A DNA stretch of 64,000 bases from Xylocopa sonorina. Taxonomy: Eukaryota > Arthropoda > Insecta > Hymenoptera > Apidae. The notes beneath the pieces were generated by a model. It made no database searches. It saw only the letters and a program-made list of their open reading frames with translations, and was not told where the DNA came from. The stretch is from NCBI RefSeq assembly GCF_050948175.1, contig NW_027490097.1, positions 2,232,001 to 2,296,000 on the forward strand, read 5' to 3'. Of this stretch, positions 11,001 to 25,224 are shown piece after piece. Both the position numbers and the translations under genes were made by a program. The stretch's first letter is position 1. The number at the start of each line of letters is the position of its first letter.

Positions 11001-13810
11001 TTAGCAGATGTCTACGTATCGTAGCAATAGAGTTCTAGTGCTTCTTAAATCACGATATCGAATCTCATTTCTATGTTTCGTGATAGGGTACAATATTCAT
11101 TGCGAAGTGTCATGTATACCTCGTATTCACTTCAAAACAATGTAAATGCGACACTTCCTTGCTAGGAAATATTGTTTGCAGATGTCTACGTATCGTAGCA
11201 AAAGGGTTCTAATGCATGTTAAAACACGATATCGCAACTCATTCCTATGTTTCATGATAAGATATAATTTTCATTGCGAAGTGTCATGTATATCTCGTAT
11301 TCATTTCAAAAGAATGTAAGTGCGAAACTTTCATGCTAGGAAATAGCGTTTGCAGATGTCTAGGTATCGTAGCAATAGAGTTCTAATTCTTCTTAAAACG
11401 AGATGTCGCATTACATTTCTATGTTTCTTGATAAGATATAATATTTATTGCGAAGTGTCATGTATACCTTGTACTCACTTCAAAAGGATATAAATGGGAC
11501 AATTCCATGCTAGGAAATATTGTTTGCAGATGTCTACGTATCGTAGCAATAGAGTTCTAGTGCTTCTTAAATCACGATATCGAATCTCATTTCTATGTTT
11601 CGCGATAAGGTATAATATTCATTGCGAAGTGTCATGTATACCTCGTATTCACTTCAAAAGAATGTAACTGCGACCCTTCCTTGCTAGGAAATATTGTTTG
11701 CAGATGTCTACGTGTCGTAGCAATAGACTTCTAATGCTTCTTAAAACGCGATATCGCATGTCACATCTATGTTTCATGATAAGATATAATATTCATTGCG
11801 AAGTGTCGCGTATACCTCGTATTCACTACAAAAGAATGTAAATGCGACACTTCCTTGCTAGGAAATAGCGTTTCCAGATGACCACGCATCGAAAGAATAG
11901 AGTTCTAATACTTCTTAAATCGAGATGTCGCATCTCATTTCTATGTTTCATGATATGATATAATATCCATTGCGAAGTGTCATGTATACGTCGTATTCAC
12001 TTCAATGGAATGTAAATGCGACACTTCCTTGCTAGGAAATAGCGTTTCCAGATGACCACGCATCGAAAGAATAGGGTTCTAATACTTCTTAAATCGAGAT
12101 GTCGCATCTCATTTCTACGTTTCATGATAAGATATAATATCCATTGCGAAGTGTCATGCATACCTCGTATTCACTTCAATGGAATGTAAATGCGAAACTA
12201 CCATACTAGGAAATAGCGTTTGCAGATGTCTACGCATCGTAGCAATAGAGTTCCAATGCTTGTTAAAACGAAATGTCGCATTTCATTTCTATGTTTCGTG
12301 ATAAGATATAATATTCTTTGCGAAGTGTCATGTATATCTCGTATTCACTTCAAAAGAATGTAAGTGCGGCATATCCATGCTACGAAATAGCGTTTGCATC
12401 TGTCTACGTATCGTAGCAATAGAGTTCTAATGCTTCTTAAAACGCGATATCGCATCTCACTTCTATGTTTCATGATAAGATGTAATAACCATTGCCAAGT
12501 GTCATGTATTCCTCGTATTCAGTTCGAAAGAATGTAAATGCGACACTTCCATGCTAGGAAATAGCGTTTGCAGATGTCTACGTATCGTAGCAATAGAGTT
12601 CTAATGCTTCTTAAAATGCGATATCGGATCACATTTCTATGTTTAATGATAAGATATAATATTCATTGCGAAGTGTCACCTATACCTCGCATTTACTTCA
12701 AATGAATGTAAATGCGACACTTCCTTGCTAGGAAATAGCGTTAGCAGATCTCTACGTATCGAAACAATAGAGCTCTAATACTTTTTAAATCCCCATATCG
12801 CATCTCATTTCTATGTTTCATGATAAGATATAATATTCATCGCGAAATGTCACCTATACCTCGTTCTCACTTCAAATGAATGTAAATGCAGCACTTCCTT
12901 GCTAGGAAATAGCGTTTGCAGATGTCTAAGTATTGTAGCAATAGAGTTCTAATGCTTCTTAGAACGAGATGTCCCATTTCATTTCTATGTTTCGTGATAA
13001 GATATAATATTCATTTTGGAGTGTTATGTATACCTCGTATTCACTTCAAAAGAATGTAACTGCGACCCTTCCTTGCTAGGAAATATTGTTTGCAGATGTC
13101 TACGTGTCGTAGCAATAGACTTCTAATGCTTCTTAAAACGCGATATCGCATCTCATTTCTACGTTTCATGATAAGATATAATATCCATTGCGAAGTGTCA
13201 TGCACACCTCGTATTAACTTCAATGGAATGTAAATGCGAAACTACCATACTAGGAAATAGCGTTTGCAGATGTCTACGCATCGTAGCAATAGAGTTCCAA
13301 TGCTTGTTAAAACGAAATGTCGCATTTCATTTCTATGTTTCGTGATAAGATATAATATTCTTTGCGAAGTGTCACCTATACCTCGCATTTACTTCAAATG
13401 AATGTAAATGCGACACTTCCTTGCTAGGAAATAGCGTTTGCAGATCTCTACGTATCGAAACAATAGAGTTCTAATATTTTTTAAATCCCGATATCGCATC
13501 TCATTTCTTTGTTTCATGATAAGATATAATATTCATCGCGAAATGTCACCTATACCTCGTTCTCACTTCAAATGAATGTAAATGCAGCACTTCCTTGCTA
13601 GGAAATAGCGTTTGCAGATGTCTAAGTATTGTAGCAATAGAGTTCTAATGCTCCTTAAAACGCAATAGCGCGTCTAATTTCTATGTTTCACGATAGGATA
13701 TAATATTCATTGCGACATATCACTTATACCTCGCATACACTTCAAATGAATGTAAATGCGACATTCCTTGCTAGGAATTATCGAATGCAGATCTCTACAT
13801 ATCGTAGAAA

Positions 13811-13869
13811 TAGAGTTCTAATGCTTCTTATAAGAGCAGGATCTAATCTTAGGAAGCATTAGAACTCTA
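13811..13869. repeat. Satellite inversion junction (inverted repeat with 19-bp spacer)
   Basis: Left arm 13811-13830 and right arm 13850-13869 are reverse complements with one mismatch in 20. The 19-bp spacer between them (TAAGAGCAGGATCTAATCT) is not typical monomer sequence. Left of it all monomers read in + orientation; right of it all read in - orientation up to 40303, and so do the two short segments beyond the first full element. Confidence 0.93.
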
Positions 13870-16800
13870 TTGCTTCGATACGTAGACATCTGCAAACGCT
13901 AATTCCTAGCAATGAAGTGTCCCAATTGCATTCCTTTGAATTGAGAACGAGGTATACATCACACTTCGCAAAGTATATTATATCTTATCATTAAACATAG
14001 AAATGATATGCGATATCGCGATTTAGGAAGCATTAGAAATCTATTGCTTCGATACGTAGACATCTGCAATGGCTATTTCCTAGCAAGGAATAGTCGCATT
14101 TACATTCTTTTGAAGTGAATACGAGGTGTACATGACACTTCGCAATGAATATTATATCTTATCACGAAGCATAGAAATGAGATGCGATATTGCGTTTAAA
14201 GAAGCATGAGAACTCTATTGCTACGATACGTAGACATATGAATACGCTATTTCCTAGCAAGGACGTGTCGCATTTACATTCATTTGGAGTGAATACGAGG
14301 TATACATGTCACTTCGCAATGAATATTATATCTTATCATGTAACATAAAAGTGAGATGCGATATCGCGCTCTAAGAAGCATTAGAACTCTATTGCTGCGA
14401 TACGTAGACATCTGCAAACGCTATTTCCTTGCAAGGAAGATACGCATATACATTCTCTTGAAGTCAATACGAGGTATACATGACACTTCGCAATGAACAT
14501 TATATCTTATCACGAAACATAGAAATGAGATGCGATATCGCGTTGTAAGAAGCATTAGAACTCTATGGCCTCGATGCGGTGACATCTGCAAACGCTAATT
14601 CCTAGCAAGGAAAATTCGCATTTCCATTTTTTTGTAGTGAATACGAGGTATACATGACACTGCGCTATGAATATTATATCTTATCATGAAGCATACAATT
14701 GAGATACGATATCGCGTTTTGAGAAGCATTAGAACTCTATTGCTACGTCACGTAGATATCTGCAAACGCTATTTCCTAGCAAGGAAGATTGGAATTTACA
14801 TTCTTTTGAAGTGAATACGTGGTATACATGACACTTCGCAATGAATATTATATCTTATCACGAAGCATAGAAATGAGATGCGATATCGCGTTCTAGGAAG
14901 CATTAGAACTCTATTGCTACAATACTTATACATCTGCAAACGCTATTTCCTAGCAAGCAATAGTCACATTTGCATTCCTTTGAAGTGAATACGAGGTATA
15001 CATGACACTTCGCAAAGTACATTATATCTTATCGTGAAACATAAAAGTGAGATGCGATATCGCGTTTTAAGAAGCATTAGAACTCTATTGCCTTGACGCG
15101 TAGAGATCTGCAGACGCTATTTCCTAGCATGGAAGTGTCGCATTTACATTCTTTTGAAGTGAATACGAGGTGTACATGACACTTCGCAATGAATATTATA
15201 TCTTATCACGAAACATAGAAATGAGATGCGATATCGCGATTTAAGTAGTAAGAAATCTATTGCTACGATACGTAGACATCTGCAGATGCTACTTCCTAGC
15301 ATGGAAGTGTCGCATTTACATTCTTTTGAAGTGAATACGAGGTATACATGACACTTCGCAATGAATATTATATCTTATCATGTAACATAAAAGTGAGATG
15401 CGATATCGCATTTTAAGAAGCATTAGAAACCTATTGCCTCGATGCGGAGATATCTGCAGAGGCTATTTCCTAGCATGGAAATATTGCATTTAGATTCTAT
15501 TGAAGTGAATTCGATGTATACACGACACTTCGGAATGAATATTATAACTTATCACGGAACATGGAAAAGAGATGCGATATCGCGATCTAGGAAGCATTAG
15601 AACACTATTGCTACGATACTTAGGCATCTGCAAACGCTATTTCCTAGCAAGGAATAGTCGCATTTACATTCTTTTGAAGTGAATACGAGGTATACATGAC
15701 ACTGCGCAATGAATATTATATCTTATCATGAAGCATACAATTGAGATACGATATCGCGTTTTGAGAAGCATTAGAACTCTATTGCTACGTCACGTAGATA
15801 TCTGCAAACGCTATTTCCTAGCAAGGAAGATTGGAAATTACATTCTTTTGAAGTGAATACGTGGTATACATGACACTTCGCAATGAATATTATATCTTAT
15901 CACGAAGCATAGAAATGAGATGCGATATCGCAATTTAAGTAGCATTAGAACTGTATTGCTACGATACGTAGACATCTGCAATCGCTATTTCCTTGCAAGG
16001 AAGATTCGCATTTACATTCTTTTGAAGCGAATACGAGGTATACATGACACTTCGCAATGAACATTATTTCTTATCACGAAACGTATAAATGAGATGCAAT
16101 ATCGCGATTTCAGTAGCATTGGAACTCTATTGCTACGATACGTAGGCATCTGCAAACGCTATTTCCTATCAAGGAATAGTCGCATTTACATTACTTTGAA
16201 GTGAGTTCGATGTTCACATGACACTACGGGATGAATATTCTAACTTATCACGAAACATAGAAATAAGATGCGACATCTCGTTTTAAGAAGCATTAGGACA
16301 CTTTTGCTACGATACGTAGACATCAGCAAACGCTATTTCCTAGGATGGAAACGTTGCATTTACATTCTTCTGAAGTGAATACGACGTGTACATTACAATT
16401 GGCAATGAATATTATATCTTATCACGAAGCATAGAAATGAGATGCGATATCGCGTTCTAAGAAGCATGAGAACTCTATTGCTACGATACGTAGACTTCTG
16501 AATACGCTATTTCTTAGCAAGGACGTGTCGCATTTACATTCGTTTGGAGTGAATACGTGGTATACATGACACTTCGCAATGAATATTATATCTTATCACG
16601 AAACGTATAAATGAGATGCAATATCGCGATTTCAGTAGCATTGGAACTCTATTGCTACGATACGTAGGCATCTGCAAACGCTATTTCCTATCAAGGAATA
16701 GTCGCATTTACATTACTTTGAAGTGAGTTCGATGTTCACATGACACTACGGGATGAATATTCTAACTTATCACGAAACATAGAAATAAGATGCGATATCG

Positions 16801-19655
16801 CGTTGTAAGAAGCATTAGAAATCTATGGCCTCAATGCGGTGATATCTGCAAACGCTATTTCCTAGCAAGGAAGATTCGCATTTACATTTTTTTGTTGTGA
16901 ACACGAGGTATACATGACGCTTCGCAAAGTACATTATATCTTATCGTGAAACATAGAAGTGAGATGCGATATCGCGGTTTATGTAGTATTAGAACTCTAT
17001 TGCTACGATACGTAGACGTCTGCAGACGCTATTTCCTTGCATGGAAGTGTCGCATTAACATTCCTTTGAAGCGAACACGAGGTATACATGACACTTCGCA
17101 ATGAACATTATTTCTTATCACGAAACATAGAAATGAGATGCGATATTGCGATTTAAGTAGCATTAGAACTCTATTGCTACGATACGTAGACATCTGCAAA
17201 CGCTATTTCCTAGCAAGGAATAGTCGCATCTACATTCTTTTGAAGTGAACACGAGGTATACATGAATCTTCGCAATGAATATTATATCTCATAATGAAAC
17301 ATAGAAGTGAGATGCGATATCGCGTTTTAAGAAGCATTAGAACTATACGGCCTCGATGCGGAGACATCTGCAAACGCTATTTCCTAGCATGGAAGTGTCG
17401 CATTTACATTCGTTTGGAGTGAATACGAGGTATACATGACACTTCGCAATGAATATTATATCCTATCATGATACATAGAAATGAGATGCGATATCGCGTT
17501 TCTAAGAAGCATTAGAAGTCAATTGCTACGGTACGTAGACATCTGCCATCGCTATTTCCTAGTAAGAAAGTGTCGCTTTTACATTCATTTGAAGTAAATA
17601 CAAAGTACACATGACACCTCGCAAAGAATATTATATCTTATTATGAAGCATAGAGATGAGATGCAATATCTTGTTTTAAGATGGTTTAGAACTCTATCGC
17701 TTCGATACGTAGTTATCTGGAAACGCAATTTCCTAGCAAGGAAGTGTCGCATTTACATTCATTTTAAGTGCATCCGAGCTATACATGACACTTCGCAATG
17801 AATATTATATCTTATAATGAAACATAGAAGTGAGATGCGATATCGCGTCCTAAGAATCATAAGAACACTATTGCTACGATACTTAGACATCTACAAACGC
17901 TATTTCCTAGCAAGGAAGTGTCGCATTTACATTCATTTGAAGTGAATACGAGGTATACATGACACTTCGCAATGAATATTATATCTTATCATGAAACATA
18001 GAAATGTGATGCGATATCGCGTTTTAAGAAGCATTAGAACTCCGTTGCTACGATATGTAGGCATATGCAAACGCTATTTCCTAGCAAGGAAGTGTTGCAC
18101 TTACTTTCTTTTGTAGTGAATACGAGGTATACATGACACTTCGCAATGAATAATATATCTTATCATGAAACACAGATATGAGATGCGATATCGCGATTTA
18201 AGAAGCATTAGAACTCTATTGCTCCGATAAGTAGACATCCGCAAACGCTACTTCCTAGCAGTGAAGTTTCGCATTTACATACTTTCCAAGTGAATACGAG
18301 GTATACATGTCACTTCGAAATGAATATTATATCTTATCATGAAACATAAAAATGAGACGCGATATCGCGATTTAAAAAGCATTAGAAATCTATTGCTACG
18401 ATGCGTAGACATCTGCAAACGCTATTTAATAGCAAGGAAGTGTCGCATTTACATTCTTTTGAAGTGAATACCGGATATACATGTCTCTCCACATTGAATA
18501 TTATACCTTATCACGAAACATAGAAATCCGATGCGATACCGCGATTTAAGAAGCATTAGACCTCTATTGGTCCATACGTAGACATTTGCAGACCATATTT
18601 CCTGGCAAGGAAGTGTCGCATTTACATTCTTTTGAAGTGATAACGAGGTATACATAACACTGCACAGTGAATATTATATCTTATCGTGAAAAATAGAAAT
18701 GAGGTGCGATATCGCGATTTAAGAAGCACTAGAACTCTATTGCTACGATACGTAGACATCTGCAGACGCTATTACCTTGCAAGGAAGTGTCGCATTTACA
18801 ATCCATTTGAAGTGTATGCGAGGTATACATGGCACATCGCAATGGATAGTATACCTTATCATGAAACATATAGTTGAGATGCCATATCGCGTTTTGAGTA
18901 GCATTAGAGCTCTATTGCTACGATACGTAGACATATGGAAACGTAATTTCCTAGAAAGGAAGTGTCGCAATTACAAAGTTTTGAAAGGAATACGAGGTAT
19001 ACATGACACTTCGAAATGAATATTATATCTTATCATGAAACATAGGAATGAGATGCGTTATTGCGTAATAAGAGGCATTTGAACTGTATTGCTTCGATAC
19101 GTAGACATCTTAAAACGCTACTTCCTAGCACGGAAGTATCGTATTTACACTCTTTTGAAGTGAATACGAGGTATACATGTCACTTCGCTATGAATATTAT
19201 ATCTTATCATGAAACATTAAAATGAGATGAGGTATCGCGTTTTAAGGAGCATTAGAACTCTATTGCTTCGATACGTAGACATCTTCAAACGCTATTTCTT
19301 AGGACGAAAGTGTCGTATTTACATTCGTTTGATGTGAATACGAGGTACACATAACACTGCACAATGACTATTATATCTTATCATGAAACATAGAAATGTG
19401 ATGAGACATAGCGATTTAGGAAGCATTAGAACTCTATTGCTTCGATACGTAGACATCTGGAAACGCTATTTCCTAGAAGGGTTGTGTCGCATTTACATTG
19501 GACTTGAAGTATAGATGAGGAATACATAACACTTCGTAATGAATATTGCATCTTATCATGAATAATAGAAATGGGATGCGATATCCCGTTTTAAGAAGCA
19601 ATAGAACTCTATTGCTTCGACACGTAGACATCTGGAAACGGTATTACCTAGCAAG

Positions 19656-21745
19656 GAAGTGTCACATTTACATTCTTTTGAAATGAATACGAGGTATACA
19701 TGACACTTCGCATTTAATACAAAATCTTATCATGAAACATGGAAATGAGATGCGATATCGCGTTTTAAGAAGCATTTGAACTCTATTGCTTCTATACGTA
19801 GACATCTGGAAACGCTATATCCTAGAAGGGATGTGTCCCATTTACATTCATTTGAAGTGTAGACGAAGAATACATAATACTTCGCAATGAATATTAAATG
19901 TTATCATGAAACTTCAATATGAGATGCGATATCCCGTTTTAAGAAGCATTAGAACTCTATTGCTTCGATACGTAGACATCTGGAAACGCTACATCTTAGC
20001 AGGGAAGCGTCGCATTTACATTCATATGATGTGAGTACGAGGAGTACATAACACTCCACAATGAATATTATATCATATCATGAAACACAGGAATGATATG
20101 CGATATCACGTTTTATGTAGCATTAGAACTCTATTGCTTCGATACGTAGACATATGGAAACGCTATTTCCTAGGAGGAATGTGTCGCATTTACATTGAAT
20201 TTAAAGTGTAGACGAGGAATACATAACACTTCGTAAGGAATGTTATATCTTATCATGAGTAATAGAAATGATATGCGATATCGCTTTTTAAGAAGCATTA
20301 GAACCCTATTGCTACGATACGTAGACATCTGCAAACGCTATTACCTAGCAAGGAAGTGTCGCATTTACATTCATTTGAAGTGAATGCGCTGTAGACATAA
20401 CACTCCACAATGAATATTATATCTTATCATGAAACACAGAAATAGGATGCGATATCACGATCTAAGAAGCATTAGAACCCTATTGCTTCGATACGGAGAC
20501 ATCTGCAAACGCTGTTTCCTAGCAAGGAAGTGTAGCATTTACATTCATTTGAAGTGAATACGAGATATACATAACACTTCGCAATGAATATTATACCTCA
20601 TCATGAAACATGGAAATGAGGTGCTATATCGCTATTTAAGAAGCATTAGAACACTGTTGCTTCGATACGTAGACATCTGCAAACACTATTTCCTAGCAAG
20701 GAAGTGTCACATTTACATTCTTTTGAAATGAATACGAGGTATACATGACACTTCGCATTTAATACAAAATCTTATCATGAAACATGGAAATGAGATGCGA
20801 TATCGCGTTTTAAGAAGCATTTGAACTCTATTGCTTCTATACGTAGACATCTGGAGACGCTACATCCTAGAAGGGATGTGTCCCATTTACATTCATTTGA
20901 AGTGTAGACGAAGAATACATAACACTTCGCAATGAATATTAAATGTTATCATGAAACTTCAATATGAGATGCGATATCCCGTTTTAAGAAGCATTAGAAA
21001 TCTATTGCTTCGATACGTAGACATCTGGAAACGCTACATCTTAGCAGGGAAGCGTCGCATTTACATTCATATGATGTGAATACGAGGAGTACATAACACT
21101 CCACAATGAATATTATATCATATCATGAATCACAGGAATGATATGCGATATCACGTTTTAAGTAGCATTAGAACTCTATTGCTTCGACACGTAGACATAT
21201 GGAAACGCTATTTCCTAGGAGGAATGTGTCGCATTTACATTGAATTTAAAGTGTAGACGAGGAATACATAACAATTCGTAAGGAATATTATATCTTATCA
21301 TGAGTAATAGAAATGAGATGCGATATCGCTTTTTAAGAAGCATTAGAACCCTATTGCTACGATACGTAGACATCTGCAAACGCTATTACCTAGCAAGGAA
21401 GTGTCGCATTTACATTCATTTGAAGTGAATGCGCTGTAGACATAACACTCCACAATGAATATTATATCTTATCATGAAACACAGAAATAGGATGCGATAT
21501 CACGATCTAAGAAGCATTAGAACCCTATTGCTTCGATACGGAGACATCTGCAAACGCTATTTCCTAGCAAGGAAGTGTAGCATTTACATTCATTTGAAGT
21601 GAATACGAGATATACATAACACTTCGCAATGAATATTATACCTCATCATGAAACATGGAAATGAGGTGCTATATCGCTATTTAAGAAGCATTAGAACACT
21701 GTTGCTTCGATACGTAGACATCTGCAAACACTATTTCCTAGCAAG
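19656..21745 (-). repeat. Six-monomer block in two tandem copies (about 1045 bp each)
   Basis: Unusual variants (GCATTTAATACAAAATC; a TCATATGATGTGA monomer; a GAATGCGCTGTAGACAT monomer) occur in the same order twice. For example, GCATTTAATAC is at 19710 and again at 20755, an offset of 1045 bp or six monomers plus one base. Confidence 0.8.
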
Positions 21746-21769
21746 GAAGCGTCGCATTTAAATTCTTTT

Positions 21770-23695
21770 GAAGTGAATACGAGGTATACATTACACTTCG
21801 CAATGAATATTATATCTTATCATGAAACATAGAATAGAGATGCGATATCGCGATTTTAGAAGCACTATAACTCTATTGTTTCGATACGTAGACATCTGGA
21901 AACGCTATTTCCCAGCAAGGAAGTGTCGCATTTACATTCTTCTGAAGTGAATACGAGGTATACATGACACTTCGCAATTAATATTATATCTTATCATGAT
22001 ACATAGAAATAAGATGCGATATCGCGATTTAAGAAGCATTAGAACTCCATTGCTGCGATACGTAGACACCTCCAAACGCTATTTAATAGCAAGGAAGTGT
22101 CGCATTTACATTCTTTTGAAGTGAATACGAGGTACACATAACAGTCCACAATGAATATTGAGATGCGATATCGCGATTTAAAATGAATTAGAACGCTATT
22201 GCTACGACACGTAGACATCTGCAAACGCTTTTTCCAAAGAAGGGAGTGTCGCATTTACATTCTTTTGAAGTGAATACCAGTTATACATGACACTTCGCAA
22301 TGAATATTGTATCTTATCATGAAACATAGTAATGAGTTGCGATATAGCGTTTTAGGTAGATTTAGGACTCTGTAGGTACGATACGTAGACATCGGGAAAC
22401 TCTGTTTCCTAGCAAGGAAGTGTCGCACTTACATTCCTTTGAAGTGAATACAACGTATACATGACACTTTACAATGAATATTATATCTTATCGTGAAAAA
22501 TAGAAATGAGATGCGATATGGCGTTTTGAGAAGCATTATAACTATATTTTTTCGCTACGTAGACATCAGCAAACGCTATTTCCTAGCAAGGAAGTGTAGC
22601 ATTTACATCCTTTAGAAGTGAATACGTGGTATACATGACATTTCGCAATGAACACTGTATCTTATCTTGAAAAATACGAATGAGATGCGATAGCGCGTTT
22701 TTAGAAGCATTAGAACGCCATTGCTACGATACGTAGTCTTCTGGAAACGCTATTTCCTAGCATGGAAGTGTCGCATTCACATTCTTTTGAAGTAAGTACG
22801 AGGTATACGTAACACTCCACAATGAATTTTATGTCTTATCACGAAACATAGAAATGAGATGCGATATCGCGACTTGAGAAGCATTAGAACCCTATTGCTT
22901 CGATAACGAGACATTTGCAAACGCTATTTCCTAGCAAAGAGGTGTGGCATTTACATTGTTTTGAAATGAATACGAGGTATACATAACACTCCACAATGAA
23001 TATTATATCTTATCATGACACATGGCAATGAAATGCGATATCTCGTTTTATGAAGCATTAGAGCATTATTGCTACGGTACGTAGACATCTGCAAACGCTA
23101 TATCCTAGCAGGGAAGTGCCGCATTTACACTCTTTTGAGGTGAATACGAGGTATACATGACACTTCGCAATGAATATTATATCCTATAATGAGACATAGA
23201 AATGAGATGCTATATCGCGTTTTAGAAGCATTAGAACTCTATTGCTACGATACGTAGACATCTGCAAACGCTACTTCCTGGCATGGAAGTGCCGCATTCA
23301 CATTCTTTTGTAGTGAATACGAGGTATACATAACACTCCACAATGAATACTAAATCATATCATGAAACATTGAAATGAGATGCGATATCGCTTTTTAAGA
23401 AGCACTAGAACTCTATTGCTTCGATACTTAGACATCTGGAAACGCTATTTCCTAGAAGGTATGTGTCGCATTTCCATTCTTTTGAAGTGAATACGAGGTA
23501 TACATGTCACTTCGCAATTAATATCAAATCTTATCATGAAACATAAAAATGAGATGCGATATCCCGTTTTAAGAAGCATTAGAACACTATTGCTTCTATA
23601 CATAGACATCTGGAAACGCTACTTCCTAGCAAGGAAGCGTCGCATTTAAATTCTTTTGAAGTGAATGCAAGGTATACATAACACTCCACAATGAA
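21770..23695 (-). repeat. About 1.9-kb satellite segment, copy 1 of a near-identical pair
   Basis: The segment recurs at about 25225-27150, an offset of 3455 bp (twenty monomers minus 25 bp). Each copy contains a monomer with the same roughly 25-bp deletion around GAATATTGAGATGCG (22155-22170; 25612-25625). Few substitutions separate the copies, for example near 23195/26650 and 23367/26822. A third monomer with this deletion is at about 27500. Confidence 0.85.
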
Positions 23696-25224
23696 TATTA
23701 TATCTTATAGAGAAACATAGTAATGAGATGCGATATCGCGATTTAAGAAGCATTAGAAATTTATTGCTACGATACGTAGACATCCGCAAACGCCATTTCC
23801 TAGGAAGGAAGTGTCGCGTTTACATTCATTTGAAGTGTATGCGAGTTATACATGGGACCTCGCAATGAATATTACATCTTATAATGAAACATAGGAATGA
23901 GGAGCGATTTCGCGTATTAAGAAGCATTAGAACACGTTTGCTACGATACGTAGACATCTGCAAACGCAATTCACTAGCAAGGAAGGTTCGCATTTACACT
24001 CCTTTGAAGGGAATATGAGGTATACATGACATATCGCAACGAATATTATATCTTATCATGAAACATACAAATGAGATGGGATATGGCGAATGAGGAAGCA
24101 TTAGAACTCTATTGCTTCGATACGTAGACATTTGCAAACGCTACTTCCTAGCAAGGTAGTTGTGCATTTGCATTCTTTTGAAAGGAATACGAGATTTACA
24201 TGACACTTCGCAATGAATGCTATATCTTATCATAAAACATAGATTTGAGATGCTATATCTCGTTATAAGAAGCATTAGAACTCTATTGCTTCGATACGTA
24301 GACATCTGCAAACGCTACTTCTTAGCAAGGAAGTGTCGCATTTACATACTTTTGAAGTGAATACGAGGTACACATGACACTTCGCAATGAATATTATGTC
24401 TTATCATGATAACATAGAAATGAGACGCGATATCGCGATTTAAAACTCATTAGAACCCTATTGCTACGATACGTAGACATTTGCAAACGCTATTTAGTAG
24501 CAAGGTAGTGTCGCATTTACATTCAGTTGAAGTGAATACGAGATATACATAACACATCGCAATGAATATTATAACTTATCATGAAACATAGAAATGCGAT
24601 GCGATATCGCGTTTTAAGAAGCATTAGATATCTATTACTACGATACGTAGATATCTGGAAACCCTACATCCCAGCAAGGAAGTATCGCACTTACATCATT
24701 TTGAAGTGAATACGAGGTATTCATAACACTCCACAATGTATATTATATCTTACCATGAAACATAGAAATGAGGTGCGATATCGCGTTTTAAGAATCGTTA
24801 GAACACTATTGCTACGATACGTAGACATCAGGAAACGCTACTTCCTGGAAAGGAAGTGTCGCATTAACAGTCATTTGAAGTGTAGACGAGGAATACATAA
24901 CTCTTCCCAATGAATATTATATCTTATCATGAGACATAGAAATGAGATGCGATATCGCGTCTTAATAAGCATTAGAAACCAATTTCTACGATACGCAGAC
25001 ATCTGCAAACGCTATTTCCAAGCAAGGAAGTGTCACATTTACATTCTTATAAAGCGAATACGAGGTATACATAGCACTGCACAATGAATATTATATCTTA
25101 TCATGTAACATAGAAATGATATGCGATATCGCGATTTAAGAAGCATTAGAACCCTACTGATACGATACGTGGAAATCTGCAAACGCTATTTCCTAGCAAG
25201 GAAGTGTCGCATTTACATTCTTTT

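Larger units (their letters stand above)
2136..13830 (+). repeat. 174-bp satellite array, + orientation (about 67 monomers)
   Basis: Successive copies of TCTACGTATCGAAGCAATAG begin at 2137, 2311, 2485, 2659, 2833 and 3007, giving an exact 174-bp step. Other landmarks in each monomer are ACGCGATATCGCATCTCATT, ATAATATTCATTGCGAAGTG and CCTTGCTAGGAAATAGCG. Monomers here are diverged from one another, more so than in 27600-37730. The left edge is the LTR end at 2135 and the right edge is the inversion point at 13831. No gene, LTR or other insertion interrupts it. Short open frames of 60-105 codons recur with the monomer and are not genes. The 174-bp length is close to a nucleosome plus linker, as is common for centromeric satellites. 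Confidence 0.97.
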
